Shown here: positions 55,075-63,834 of the stretch, in pieces
Layout: every line of letters begins with the position of its first letter
Position numbering within the stretch: position 1 is the stretch's first letter
NCBI RefSeq assembly: GCF_022869165.1
Contig: NZ_CP094929.1
Span: forward strand, 310,001 to 374,000
Reading direction: 5' to 3'
Length of the DNA stretch: 64,000 bases
From: Sphaerochaeta associata
Lineage (GTDB): Bacteria > Spirochaetota > Spirochaetia > Sphaerochaetales > Sphaerochaetaceae
Position numbers and translations under genes: made by a program
The notes under the pieces: model-generated
What the model saw: the letters and a program-made list of their open reading frames with translations, nothing else
Databases searched by the model: none
What the model was told of the DNA's origin: nothing

Positions 55075-55715
55075 CGCTCATCAACCAGGTGCAATTGTAT
55101 CTCAGCGCTGGCAACAATCAGATCCATATCCAAGCCCCATATTATATCCGCAGCTCGCTCCCCTTCGTGATACACCTTGCCAAATTTGCGGAAGAACTGC
55201 TTAAGGGTAGTCTTGCCGTTTCCTTCGCGAGGGATGGTCTGATCCGGAACTTCCAGGTAGTTGCAGATTCCCTCCTTATCATAGAGAAAAAGATCTTCGA
55301 TCATCGCTCGTGAGGCTAAATCAATGACCTCCACGTTCTTTCCCTTCAACTTCCTCCGTAAGGTGAGCCAGTCACCTTCATAGAATTTTGTGATATCAGC
55401 AAGATGGGAGTCGGTGTCATAGCACAAAAAGACGGTCCATTTGATACCAGGATGTTTTTTCTTGCAAGAGTTGTTGAACCAATCGGCAGAATGAGCTACT
55501 TGAGTGATCGTCTTCATGGAATTCATGCGAATAATTACAGAATGAGATCCACAGCTCGACTCGGAGATGACTTCATTGACTACATCATCAAAGCTGACCG
55601 AGTACGAATATTCTGGGTGTTTTCCGCTGAATTGGCTTATCAATATCTCATAGAAAGTTTGTTCCGTATCTCCTTCGAAAATGAACGCAACACCGCTGGA
55701 ATAGGTTTTCTTCAT
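55035..55715 (-). CDS. TOPRIM-like nuclease partner of OLD-type ATPase
   Basis: A 226-residue frame as sequenced. The N-terminus GVAFIFEGDTEQTFYEIL and FLCYDTDSHLADITKFYEGD fit TOPRIM-like glutamate and DxD positions, and VIDLASRAMIEDLFLY follows. The ATPase gene lies six bases upstream. A small TOPRIM-like protein after an OLD-like ATPase is the layout of several phage-defence systems (PARIS or Rlo-like). The true C-terminus appears to be displaced into another frame (54829-55074), so the gene may be damaged or use frameshifting. Confidence 0.6.
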   Translation of the reverse strand: MKKTYSSGVAFIFEGDTEQTFYEILISQFSGKHPEYSYSVSFDDVVNEVISESSCGSHSVIIRMNSMKTITQVAHSADWFNNSCKKKHPGIKWTVFLCYDTDSHLADITKFYEGDWLTLRRKLKGKNVEVIDLASRAMIEDLFLYDKEGICNYLEVPDQTIPREGNGKTTLKQFFRKFGKVYHEGERAADIIWGLDMDLIVASAEIQLHLVDERCFPLVSERVFRS

Positions 55716-55721
55716 ATTGGC

Positions 55722-57035
55722 TCAACCCTTGATGAAGTGCTTGAGGATGAGGCTGGACTTGGAATCGCCCGCCATCAAGTCAAACAGGTACTCTCCCACA
55801 GAGAGCCCAAGATCTTGGGATGTGCCGACTAAAGATTTTGCTTTGCTTTTGGCAATGTTCTGAAAGGAGGCCAGACCTGTCTCATCGGGGAGGCCGATAT
55901 AGATTCTCTCCAATTTCAAGTATTGGACAAGATAGGGTGAATGGCTTGTGATGAGAAGGGAGATGTCGCCTAAGTGCTCGTTGAGAAGTTCCAGGGTCTG
56001 CTTCAAGAGTCTCGGATGGATGCTGGTCTCCAGTTCCTCAATGCCTATCAGATGGGTATCCGAGTTGCTGGAAAACAGTATGGTCATGATCCAGAACAGG
56101 CGCTTGGTCCCTGCTGACAACATGGTGATGTCCATAGGCTGGTTCATATGTTTGTTTGTCACAAAGATCTTTTGGATTTCATTTTTCCATTTGAATGGGG
56201 GGACTTCTTTATCGTTGCTTTGAAGCCCCTCTCCATTCTTCATGGAGAACATCTTGATCAATCCTTGAGGGGCATCGAATCTTGCCTTCACCACTTCCAC
56301 ATCGGTGATCTCAGGGAAGAGTGTTGTGATGGCTTCCTTGAACAAAGAAAATCTTTCTGGATTGGTTTCCTTGAGAGCGTTGAGCAGTTTAGGGATATCG
56401 TTGGTGTAAGAGAGAGGAATGCCCGGCTCATCCAGTTCGAATGGAACATCCTGATAGTGAGTATCCATATCCAGGGATGAGCATGTCTTGAACGAGAGAT
56501 GCTTGATGCGATCGAGCACAAGAGTGTAAGCGATGTCATCGATGGAAGACAGGGTGTCGACCGCCAACTGATAATCACCAAGGGTGATGTTCCTGAAGGC
56601 GTTTGTGGATTTTGCTTTCCGGTAGTGGCCTTCATTTCGCTTCAGATACCTTGTATATTTGACACTCTCGCTTTCTCTCATTTCCAGCCATTCATCGGTA
56701 ATCCGTTGGCCTGATGCATCATCTCGCATCCATATGAATGAGAAACCATACCGGACATATTGGTATTCCCCCAATGAAGGTTCATGGAACTCAACCTCAA
56801 AGAAGAACGGATCATCCGCGGAGTTCGGGTTCAATGGAATCCCTTTCTTCCAAGAAGTCATCTTCTTTCGGCTTTTCTCCCCGGCACTCAAGAACGTCAA
56901 TGCAAAGTCAATTCCCTGGAGAAAATTGGATTTACCATAATTATTCGGTGAAACCAGCGCGATTATGCGATCGACCTCGATTCTTGTCTGTTTCAGATTC
57001 TTGAATCCACCTATGGATATGCTTTTTATTTTCAT
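55722..57035 (-). CDS. OLD-like AAA (ABC-type) ATPase
   Basis: A 437-residue AAA_15/AAA_21 protein. Walker A is ALVSPNNYGKSNFLQG, the signature is MLSAGTKRLFW, Walker B is LIGIEELETSIHPRLL, and the H-loop is LLITSHSPYLVQYL. No nuclease domain is fused. The next gene supplies a TOPRIM-like one. The pair forms a candidate anti-phage module. It lies between two copies of the RelB antitoxin gene. Confidence 0.85.
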   Translation of the reverse strand: MKIKSISIGGFKNLKQTRIEVDRIIALVSPNNYGKSNFLQGIDFALTFLSAGEKSRKKMTSWKKGIPLNPNSADDPFFFEVEFHEPSLGEYQYVRYGFSFIWMRDDASGQRITDEWLEMRESESVKYTRYLKRNEGHYRKAKSTNAFRNITLGDYQLAVDTLSSIDDIAYTLVLDRIKHLSFKTCSSLDMDTHYQDVPFELDEPGIPLSYTNDIPKLLNALKETNPERFSLFKEAITTLFPEITDVEVVKARFDAPQGLIKMFSMKNGEGLQSNDKEVPPFKWKNEIQKIFVTNKHMNQPMDITMLSAGTKRLFWIMTILFSSNSDTHLIGIEELETSIHPRLLKQTLELLNEHLGDISLLITSHSPYLVQYLKLERIYIGLPDETGLASFQNIAKSKAKSLVGTSQDLGLSVGEYLFDLMAGDSKSSLILKHFIKG

Positions 57036-57152
57036 TCTACAGTCTCACCTTCAAATATCGTTTTCAACCTATATATGTATTTTAATACCAAAAAGTAACA
57101 AAATCAAACAATTTATCAAACGAGATGCAGTAAATAGTTATACTCGTCTGAT

Positions 57153-57251
57153 TTTATACTCAAAACGATTGAAGAAGAACAAGAGCTCAACTTCCTGGCC
57201 AACTATGACACCACCAAACAGGCGGTTCGAGACTTCTACAAGCAGGTATAA
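57153..57251 (+). pseudogene. fic 3' end duplicate with deletions
   Basis: The sequence repeats the fic stretch coding ELNFLANYDTAKQA and jumps straight to its last codons and stop, losing about 130 bases. It is followed by the same intergenic DNA and a RelB gene as at 54120-54469. Confidence 0.85.
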
Positions 57252-57324
57252 CAGATTTGTCAGAGGAACTTCCAAGCAGCCCAAGTGAGGGTGTGTTTGT
57301 AGCGATACTTGAAAGGATGAGTAA

Positions 57325-57597
57325 ATGGATAATGCAACCGTACCTGTTTTATTTCATATGAATGCAGAGCTGGCGTTCAATTTTGAGAAAGCTTGTCAGG
57401 AACTGGGTTTGACTACTTCCGAGGCATTCACGATTTTTGCAACCAAAGTAGCAAGGGAGAGACGCATTCCCTTCGAGGTTGCGGTCGATCCATTCTATAG
57501 CAAACAGAATATTGCTCGGCTTAAGAAATCCATAGCGCAGATGGAAGCCACCGGCGATGCAGTTGGCGAAGTGGATGTACGTGATGCTCTTTGTTGA
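57325..57597 (+). CDS. RelB/DinJ-type antitoxin, copy 2, no toxin
   Basis: A 90-residue near-copy of the protein at 54194-54469 (the ribbon-helix-helix part is identical), but with a different C-terminus (GEVDVRDALC) where the toxin gene would overlap. No YoeB-like sequence follows. An orphan antitoxin, formed by duplication. It could still bind the shared operator or neutralise related toxins. The region 57598-58084 has no supported gene. Confidence 0.85.
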   Translation: MDNATVPVLFHMNAELAFNFEKACQELGLTTSEAFTIFATKVARERRIPFEVAVDPFYSKQNIARLKKSIAQMEATGDAVGEVDVRDALC

Positions 57598-58084
57598 AGC
57601 TTGTATGTGTCTACCCAAAGAAGGCACGCTAGTCATCCTGGTAAATGAGTAGCCCGCCACTTATTCAATGTATTACTACAACAAACAGATGTGGACGGGC
57701 ATTGATGTGTGAAGGGTACCGTGCATCCACAGTTCTGTCTACCTAAAGTTGGCTGACACTTGCTTACCACTGGCCCGAATATGATTTCTCCCAATCATCC
57801 CTCAAATGGTGTATTCCTGCCTGTTTGTGATATGTGGTTTAATGAGGAGAAGACCAGGGGAGAGGATCCCTGAAGGAGAAATGAAGAGGAAGCCCTTTGT
57901 CTTTGTTGGCACACAGCAAAGACTTCCCCTTCATCAAAAACACCATAGAAACAGTACCATCGAAGCGGCTTAGGTTCAAGAGCAATACAATCCATCCTTG
58001 AGAAAGGGCAACCATCGCTCATGAACATACAGGAGAAGGTTGCATACATTCGCCCTTGTCCGATGTAATCTCACCCCGCACACC

Positions 58085-58936
58085 TCAGCGTCGGCTTTTC
58101 TTCAAGGCGTTCGCATTGATGGGAATGGCGGCAGGAATTTCCGCCTTGATTGATAAATCACCCATGCGATAAACCATCGAATCGGAGTTCGTTTTATCTT
58201 TTCTGAACTCCGACGGAGTCGTGCAATACTGCTCCCTGAAACGGTGATAGAAGTAACTGAGGGATTCAAAACCGCAATCCTGACTGATCTCGATGATCGG
58301 AATATCGGTTGTGACAAGCAGCATGGCCGCATGCTCCAAGCGGATGCCGTTCACCAGTTGCGATGGTGTTTTCCCCAGGTACTTCTTGCAAGCTCTCGAA
58401 ACATACTCCGGGCTCTTGCCCGATAGTTTATACAACGTCGGAAGGCCTTTGGTGAAATTCTCTTTGGTCAGCATCTGCAGCGAAAGCAATTTAAGCCACT
58501 GTGGGATGGAAGCAGAAGTTTTTTGCACCTGCTGAAGCGGAAAATACTTGGTAAGAAGATTGAAAATGGCAATCCGGTACATCGTATCGCTTTTTTCCTT
58601 GAGGATCTTCTTATACAGGATGAGCTGCTCGAAATCCCGGATAAGTGAAGACAAATCACGATAATCCAAACTGACGCAGGGAGGGGTTTGGGAGTGGCAC
58701 AGCCGCTCTGCATCGTAATTGCTCCCAAGAAAAGCGAACAGGTTGGAGATGATCTGCTCGGGAATGATGATGTTGATGATCCGAAAATCCTCGGATGCCT
58801 CGACATAGCAGTGCACATCGTCCGGGCGGACAAAACACAGGCACCCTGCGTACAAGGGGAGCCGGAGATTATTTACCTGATGGATTGCATTGCCCCGGTC
58901 GACCAGGAAAATCTCGTAAAAGTCATGAGAATGCAA
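58085..58936 (-). CDS. AraC-family transcriptional regulator
   Basis: The visible start is TTG 58936, giving 283 residues: an N-terminal cupin-like part (HSHDFYEIFLVDRG) and two C-terminal helix-turn-helices (IIEISQDCGFESLSYFYHRF and TPSEFRKDK). Protein-like codons (YIQQFPSFIHFPGRGYAS) run in frame upstream of 58936 without an ATG, GTG or TTG until a TAG, so the real start is uncertain. The downstream targets are unknown. Confidence 0.82.
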   Translation of the reverse strand: MHSHDFYEIFLVDRGNAIHQVNNLRLPLYAGCLCFVRPDDVHCYVEASEDFRIINIIIPEQIISNLFAFLGSNYDAERLCHSQTPPCVSLDYRDLSSLIRDFEQLILYKKILKEKSDTMYRIAIFNLLTKYFPLQQVQKTSASIPQWLKLLSLQMLTKENFTKGLPTLYKLSGKSPEYVSRACKKYLGKTPSQLVNGIRLEHAAMLLVTTDIPIIEISQDCGFESLSYFYHRFREQYCTTPSEFRKDKTNSDSMVYRMGDLSIKAEIPAAIPINANALKKSRR

Positions 58937-59110
58937 AAATTTAAGTTGTTTCTTGTCAAAGATGTATGAGGCGTACCCTCTCCCGGGAAAATGAATGAAT
59001 GAAGGAAACTGCTGAATGTAAGGGTAATAATACCAAACTAAGTGCTAAATATAAGGGTAAAAAATGTAAGTAGAGTGAGAAAATAATGGGTAAAAAAGAC
59101 GAGTTGTTGC

Positions 59111-59665
59111 TTATTCTCTCTGTATCGAGTACCTCAGCTCAACCATGTTCTTTCCCGGTTGCTGCACTGAGGTAAGCTGCAAGACCGGACTCAGCACCCT
59201 TCTGGGAAACAAAGGCTTCCCGCTTCCAAGCGTAGCCGAACCAATCTGAATAATGAGCTCGTCGAGCAGGCCAGCGTCATGGAATTGTCCGGCAAGGTCT
59301 CCACCGCCGACAATCCAAATGTTCTTTTCTCCAGCAATGTTGCGCATAGCCTCATGTACTGCTCGTACATCGCCCTGTACAAAGTGAATATCGGCACCCT
59401 CAACTGTTGGAAGTGTTCGGGTGGTGAATACCCATACCGGTTGTGTGTAGGGCCAAGCTTCTCCGGTTTCCTCGCGTACCTGCTCGATATTGTCAAGCAT
59501 CCACTCATAGGTGGAGGAGCCCATCGCCAAGGCTCCCACCTCGGCAATAAAGGCCGGATAGCTGCTGCTGTCCAACTCTCCTAGTGGGAACAACCACGCA
59601 AGGGAGTCGTCTTCAGTGGCGAGAAAGCCATCGAGGGTTGCAGCGGTATAGTACTGGGTTTTCAT
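59111..59665 (-). CDS. RibD C-terminal/dihydrofolate-reductase-family protein
   Basis: The start is ATG 59665, behind GGGAGGAACC. The protein has 184 residues and the RibD_C/DHFR-like layout: YYTAATLDGFLATEDDSLAWL, MGSSTYEWML, NIWIVGGGDLAGQFHDAGLL and DELIIQIGSATLGSGKPLFP. The family reduces pyrimidine- or pteridine-like substrates with NADPH, but the substrate here is unknown. Divergent from pcm. Confidence 0.85.
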   Translation of the reverse strand: MKTQYYTAATLDGFLATEDDSLAWLFPLGELDSSSYPAFIAEVGALAMGSSTYEWMLDNIEQVREETGEAWPYTQPVWVFTTRTLPTVEGADIHFVQGDVRAVHEAMRNIAGEKNIWIVGGGDLAGQFHDAGLLDELIIQIGSATLGSGKPLFPRRVLSPVLQLTSVQQPGKNMVELRYSIQRE

Positions 59666-59763
59666 CACAGAGGTTCCTCCCTGATTCTTTTCTTCTACTA
59701 TAGCGAAGCATGGCATCACGAGCCAATCTTTCATCCTGATGATTTGAGTAGTATCATTATTCC

Positions 59764-60339
59764 ATGGACGAAGCCTTGCTCCAGTTCTTCACCTCGCTCG
59801 ACCGCTCCCTCTTTCTGGGTATGCAGTACAAAGGCCTTGCAAAGCTTGATAGGCCTTTGCCTATAGGGCTGGGACAGACGATCAGTCAACCAAGCCTTGT
59901 CCTGTATATGACACAACAGCTTGATCTCAAGAAAAACCAAAAGGTACTTGAGATTGGTACCGGAAGCGGATACCAAAGTGCATTTCTCGCTGAGTTCTGT
60001 GCTGAGCTCTATACCGTTGAGCTGCTTGCAGAGCTGCAGAAGCAGGCAAAAGAACGTCTTCGTGGATTAGGCTACCACAACATCCACTACAAGGTTGGAG
60101 ACGGGAGCCTCGGCTGGGCCGAGCATGCTCCCTATGACCGGATCATGGTGACTGCTGCTGCCAAACGGATGCCGCTTCCTTTGATTGAGCAACTTGCTCC
60201 CGGAGGCATCATGATCATCCCTGTAGGTCCCTTGGGTTGGCAGGAATTGATGCAGGTCACCAAAGACAGTGAAGGCAACATAGAGCAGAAAAAGCTGCTG
60301 GATGTTGCCTTTGTGGAGTTGGTCGGCAAGTATAGCTGA
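59764..60339 (+). CDS. pcm: Protein-L-isoaspartate O-methyltransferase
   Basis: A 191-residue SAM methyltransferase. GLGQTISQPSLVLYMTQQL is the Pcm substrate-loop motif, and VLEIGTGSGYQSAFLAE is motif I. It repairs isoaspartyl residues in damaged proteins. The C-terminal PVGPLGWQEL is also usual. It converges on the membrane-protein gene ending at 60349. Confidence 0.9.
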   Translation: MDEALLQFFTSLDRSLFLGMQYKGLAKLDRPLPIGLGQTISQPSLVLYMTQQLDLKKNQKVLEIGTGSGYQSAFLAEFCAELYTVELLAELQKQAKERLRGLGYHNIHYKVGDGSLGWAEHAPYDRIMVTAAAKRMPLPLIEQLAPGGIMIIPVGPLGWQELMQVTKDSEGNIEQKKLLDVAFVELVGKYS

Positions 60340-60348
60340 TTGTTCTTG

Positions 60349-61080
60349 CTACTTTTCTTCGTTCCACATCGTTGCTGTCGCCAAGGCAAACATGGCCACA
60401 TTGCCCTTGTTGATCGAACCCGGTGCCAGATAGACAAACAGCTTGGGGTACACCAGAAGGCCGACTACTCCGACAAGCAGAAAGGCCAAGGGATTGAGCA
60501 GTGCCGTCCAGCGTTTGAACACGCTCTTGCCCCCGATGATGTGGATGAACAACAACAGGGGAGCTATGACCCAGGTGACCAGGTAATGGACAAGAAATAC
60601 CGGCAGGATGGTTTTTGTCAGTGTCCCCTCGATAAATCCAACCAGAGCTTCGTGACGTAATCCGTTTTGCATGCCAAAGCGGTAGATGAATGGGTTGATG
60701 CTCATCACTCCATGGATGAAGGGAGAGCCCATCACCGTTCCGAAAGAGAAGAGGATGAAAATAAGTATGCCCAGGGTTTTATTAGTCTTGCTCACCGCCT
60801 TGTAGACCAACCAAAAGCCCATGAGGTAGAAGGGTATTGCGAACATGCAGAAGTACATGGAAACGGTAAAGCGCCAGGGGGGCATTTCCAGCCATGCGGT
60901 CTCTACAATCGATGAAGAGACTCCGTACTCCTTGTGAAATTCCAAAAGATAATCAGCAGCGGTAAGCAATACTGCTGCGATGATTGCGCTGATACCCATG
61001 AAGCGATTGAGTTTTGTTGTTCCTGGCATGAGTTTCGTTGTATGCCTGTACAAGGAATCTGTCAAGTTCTCTTCTCTCAT
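60349..61080 (-). CDS. DUF6796-like membrane protein
   Basis: A 243-residue protein with about six or seven spans (for example ISAIIAAVLLTAADYLL and ILIFILFSFGTVMGSPFIHG). It resembles DUF6796 proteins. Its function is unknown. Divergent from the GNAT gene beginning at about 61102. Confidence 0.65.
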   Translation of the reverse strand: MREENLTDSLYRHTTKLMPGTTKLNRFMGISAIIAAVLLTAADYLLEFHKEYGVSSSIVETAWLEMPPWRFTVSMYFCMFAIPFYLMGFWLVYKAVSKTNKTLGILIFILFSFGTVMGSPFIHGVMSINPFIYRFGMQNGLRHEALVGFIEGTLTKTILPVFLVHYLVTWVIAPLLLFIHIIGGKSVFKRWTALLNPLAFLLVGVVGLLVYPKLFVYLAPGSINKGNVAMFALATATMWNEEK

Positions 61081-61101
61081 GGTATGCTTGCCTTTAAGCC
61101 G

Positions 61102-61596
61102 ATGATTACCCTACGACCAGCTGAGACCAAGGACGTTGAAATACTATGGACGCTCCAAAAAGAAGCGTTCCTCCCATTATGGGAAAGACATCACGATGCA
61201 GGCAATCCGTACCTGCGTGGGCCTGAGGACATAAGGACGAGGCTTTTCTCCCCTCAATATCATTGCTTCTGTATTCTTGACGATGCTCAGATTATCGGAG
61301 GCATCCTCTATGCAACCATGACCAATGAAATAGAGCGTGAGTACTATCTGCAGAGACTTTTTATCGCCCCTGAGAGGCAGAACCAAGGTATTGGTCGCAA
61401 GGCGATAGCACTGTGCGAGCATGAGCTTGCAGATGCAACGCTTTTCTCCGTTGAGTTCCCTCAGGATTTGGAAAAGAATCGTACTTGCTATACCAAAGCT
61501 GGATTCAAGGATACCGGCAGACGTGTGAAAACTGAAGAGGGAATTGTACTCGCAAGATTTGAGAAACGAATTATCCATCCTTGCTCTGGCACGTGA
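61102..61596 (+). CDS. GNAT family N-acetyltransferase
   Basis: A 164-residue acetyltransferase. ITLRPAETKDVEILWTLQ opens the fold, and LFIAPERQNQGIGRKAIAL is the acetyl-CoA loop. ATG 61102 is preferred; ATG 61084 is possible, and neither has a strong ribosome site. The substrate is unknown. A second GNAT gene follows 38 bases later. Confidence 0.82.
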   Translation: MITLRPAETKDVEILWTLQKEAFLPLWERHHDAGNPYLRGPEDIRTRLFSPQYHCFCILDDAQIIGGILYATMTNEIEREYYLQRLFIAPERQNQGIGRKAIALCEHELADATLFSVEFPQDLEKNRTCYTKAGFKDTGRRVKTEEGIVLARFEKRIIHPCSGT

Positions 61597-61633
61597 GAAA
61601 TACCCGTGGTATGCTCGCTTTCGGAGGTGTTTC

Positions 61634-62098
61634 ATGATAGGTATTCGAACGATGGAAGAGCAGGATATCAGTGCTGTCCGCTCTCTGATCCTGCAACTGG
61701 CTTCCAATTTGGGTGAAGAGTTTGATCTTGATCATGCACACTATCTGCTGCAGTACCAAGCGATGCAGCGATACCCCGATATCTACCAGAACTATGTCTA
61801 TAGCTTTGAGGGCGAGGTGGTGGGTTTCCTCTCCTTGGTGTTCTACCGTTCGTTCTTCCACAAGAAAGGTACAGTCTTGGTCAACGAACTGGTGGTGAGC
61901 CAGGAATATCGGAATCAGAAGATAGGCAAGGCATTGATCGAGTACGCGATGCAGGTGGCGCGAGAGCTGGGTTTCAATGAGATTGAAGTCGGGGTGATGA
62001 AAGAGAACACCCGAGCCCTTGCATTCTACCGCCACAATGGATTCGACGAGGAGTACCTGCTGCTGGGAAGGGAGTTTTCAACCAGGGAAGCTAAGTGA
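61634..62098 (+). CDS. GNAT family N-acetyltransferase
   Basis: The start is ATG 61634 behind GGAGGTG. The protein has 154 residues, with VNELVVSQEYRNQKIGKALI as the acetyl-CoA loop and MKENTRALAFYRHNGFDEEY at the C-terminus. The DNA for that tail is duplicated at 63651-63740, on the far side of the ATPase gene. The substrate is unknown. Confidence 0.85.
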   Translation: MIGIRTMEEQDISAVRSLILQLASNLGEEFDLDHAHYLLQYQAMQRYPDIYQNYVYSFEGEVVGFLSLVFYRSFFHKKGTVLVNELVVSQEYRNQKIGKALIEYAMQVARELGFNEIEVGVMKENTRALAFYRHNGFDEEYLLLGREFSTREAK

Positions 62099-62134
62099 CT
62101 CCGACCTTGGTGATGAGTGTTCAGACCATTACGC

Positions 62135-63532
62135 TTACATGACAAGGAATAAATCATCAAGATTGACGAGTATGACCCCTTCATTTTGAGCTCTGGTCGT
62201 CACCGATTCAGAAAAACCTGATTTGCTGAACAGATAATAGAATCGATGCTCGGCTTTGGTGTGAATTTCGGTAGCACGCATGAAATCATTGTATTCATCC
62301 ATGGCAAAGGGCTTGTTTCGGAATTTGCATTCACAAAATATGGCATTCTGATGATGTTTGTCCCAAGCGAGGATATCGATGTCATTCTCCTTCTTCGTCC
62401 TCGGATCGCTTCCCCACCATCTACCGATAGTATGGGGTATGAAGGGAAGTTTCTTGAGTTTTGCGAGCCTGACCAGGTATTCTGTGCAAATTTTCTCAAA
62501 AATTCCGCCCATATAAAGCGGGAGCTGTTCCATGATTTCTTGGGCTGATTCATTTTCTCCGAGTAACTCATAATAGCTTCTATTCGAGAAGATGAAATGA
62601 TACCAGAACATAAAGAAGTTGTCGGAAATCATATAGATGCTCTTTTTGCTCGATGCCTTCTCACCTGAAGGAGTAATTTTCTCAATCAGCTTCATGGTTT
62701 TGAGTGTTCCGATATACTTGGAACATTTCGATTGTTCTTCATGAATTTTTTGTGCAATATCATTGAGACGGCTCGAACCAGTTGCAATAGCCTCGAAAAT
62801 GCTGTTGTAGACAGCAGGCTCTCGAAGTTCCATTTTTAATAAGTTTTGCGTCTCATCTTTCAAGAACGAGCCCATACTGAGGATGTTCTGCGCTATGTTT
62901 TGTGCCAAGGGTGATGCATCACTAAAGGCTTGAAGGTAACATGGGATGCCTCCGAGTATTCCATAGCTGAGTAATTTCTCTTCGTTTGAGTAATTCGGAA
63001 AGAAAGCGGCACTCTGCAGGTAGTCAAAGCTTTGCAGTTCCAAATTACTTGTACTGCGACCATATAGCGGGCTCTTTGAACCCATTACCTCCGTTTCCAT
63101 AAAACTCACGCTTGATCCACAAAGAATGAGGAAGAGGTTCTTTTCTTTCCACTGGTGATCGATTGTATGCTGCAGAATTGATTTGATAGTTGGATTGACC
63201 TCTGCGATGAATGGAAACTCATCAATAATGAGTGTTATTCGTTTCTCTGATACTTGACTGGTTATGTATGTGAAAGCAGCCTTCCAATCCGAGAAAGTAC
63301 CAAACGTAGTCCCGGTGAAATACATCTGTAGTGTTTTGGAAAAATCAGCAAGATTCAGGCTATCGTTTTTTGCCTGGGCCGAATAGAAGATCACCGAGTG
63401 GCTCTTGGAAAATTCCTTTAGCAGGGATGTTTTTCCTATACGCCTTCTTCCATACAGCACCAAGTAGGCGAATTTACTTGAGGAATGCAGTGTTTCAAGC
63501 AAGGATAGTTCTTTTTCTCGTCCGATAAACAT
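62135..63532 (-). CDS. DUF234-type archaeal ATPase (MNS clade)
   Basis: A 465-residue STAND-like ATPase. FIGREKELSLLETL, Walker A LYGRRRIGKTSLLKEF and ITLIIDEFPFIAE (Walker B) open the protein. A winged helix follows, and the C-terminal DUF234 part has ENDIDIL and ECKFRNKP, a PD-(D/E)xK-like nuclease pattern. Members are mobile and sometimes defence-linked, and their function is not established. It is bracketed by a GNAT gene and a duplicate of that gene's tail. GGAGATT precedes the ATG. Confidence 0.82.
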   Translation of the reverse strand: MFIGREKELSLLETLHSSSKFAYLVLYGRRRIGKTSLLKEFSKSHSVIFYSAQAKNDSLNLADFSKTLQMYFTGTTFGTFSDWKAAFTYITSQVSEKRITLIIDEFPFIAEVNPTIKSILQHTIDHQWKEKNLFLILCGSSVSFMETEVMGSKSPLYGRSTSNLELQSFDYLQSAAFFPNYSNEEKLLSYGILGGIPCYLQAFSDASPLAQNIAQNILSMGSFLKDETQNLLKMELREPAVYNSIFEAIATGSSRLNDIAQKIHEEQSKCSKYIGTLKTMKLIEKITPSGEKASSKKSIYMISDNFFMFWYHFIFSNRSYYELLGENESAQEIMEQLPLYMGGIFEKICTEYLVRLAKLKKLPFIPHTIGRWWGSDPRTKKENDIDILAWDKHHQNAIFCECKFRNKPFAMDEYNDFMRATEIHTKAEHRFYYLFSKSGFSESVTTRAQNEGVILVNLDDLFLVM

Positions 63533-63650
63533 AGCAATCTCCTGAATCTTATATATTATACTTATGAGTATTATACTCGTAATTCCCTAAAAATAAAGCA
63601 TTTTATTCATCCATTTTGCGATAGACACCTTGGAAAATTTGTTTGGGGAA

Positions 63651-63740
63651 ATGAAAGAGAATGAAGGCGCCCTTGCTTTCTCCCGCCGCAATGGGTTCGA
63701 CGAGGAGTGCCTTTTGTTGGGAAAGGATTTCTCGCAAAAA
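63651..63740 (+). pseudogene. GNAT 3' tail duplicate
   Basis: MKENEGALAFSRRNGFDEEC repeats the end of the acetyltransferase at 61634-62098 with a few changes. No upstream gene part remains. It marks the far side of the inserted ATPase gene. Confidence 0.8.
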
Positions 63741-63834
63741 AGTATAGCTTTAGGACTTTATTCAATCTCTTGGTGGCGAAAGCTCATGTTATACTGTTGA
63801 AAATTTCTCCGTATTCGGCCTGGAGGCGAGCCAA

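Noticed and set aside
57598-58084. Possible small genes in the gap after RelB copy 2
   Set aside because: Frames are short, lack ribosome sites and show no recognisable motifs. A GGCTGACACTTGCTTA stretch resembles one near 48968 but is too short to call.
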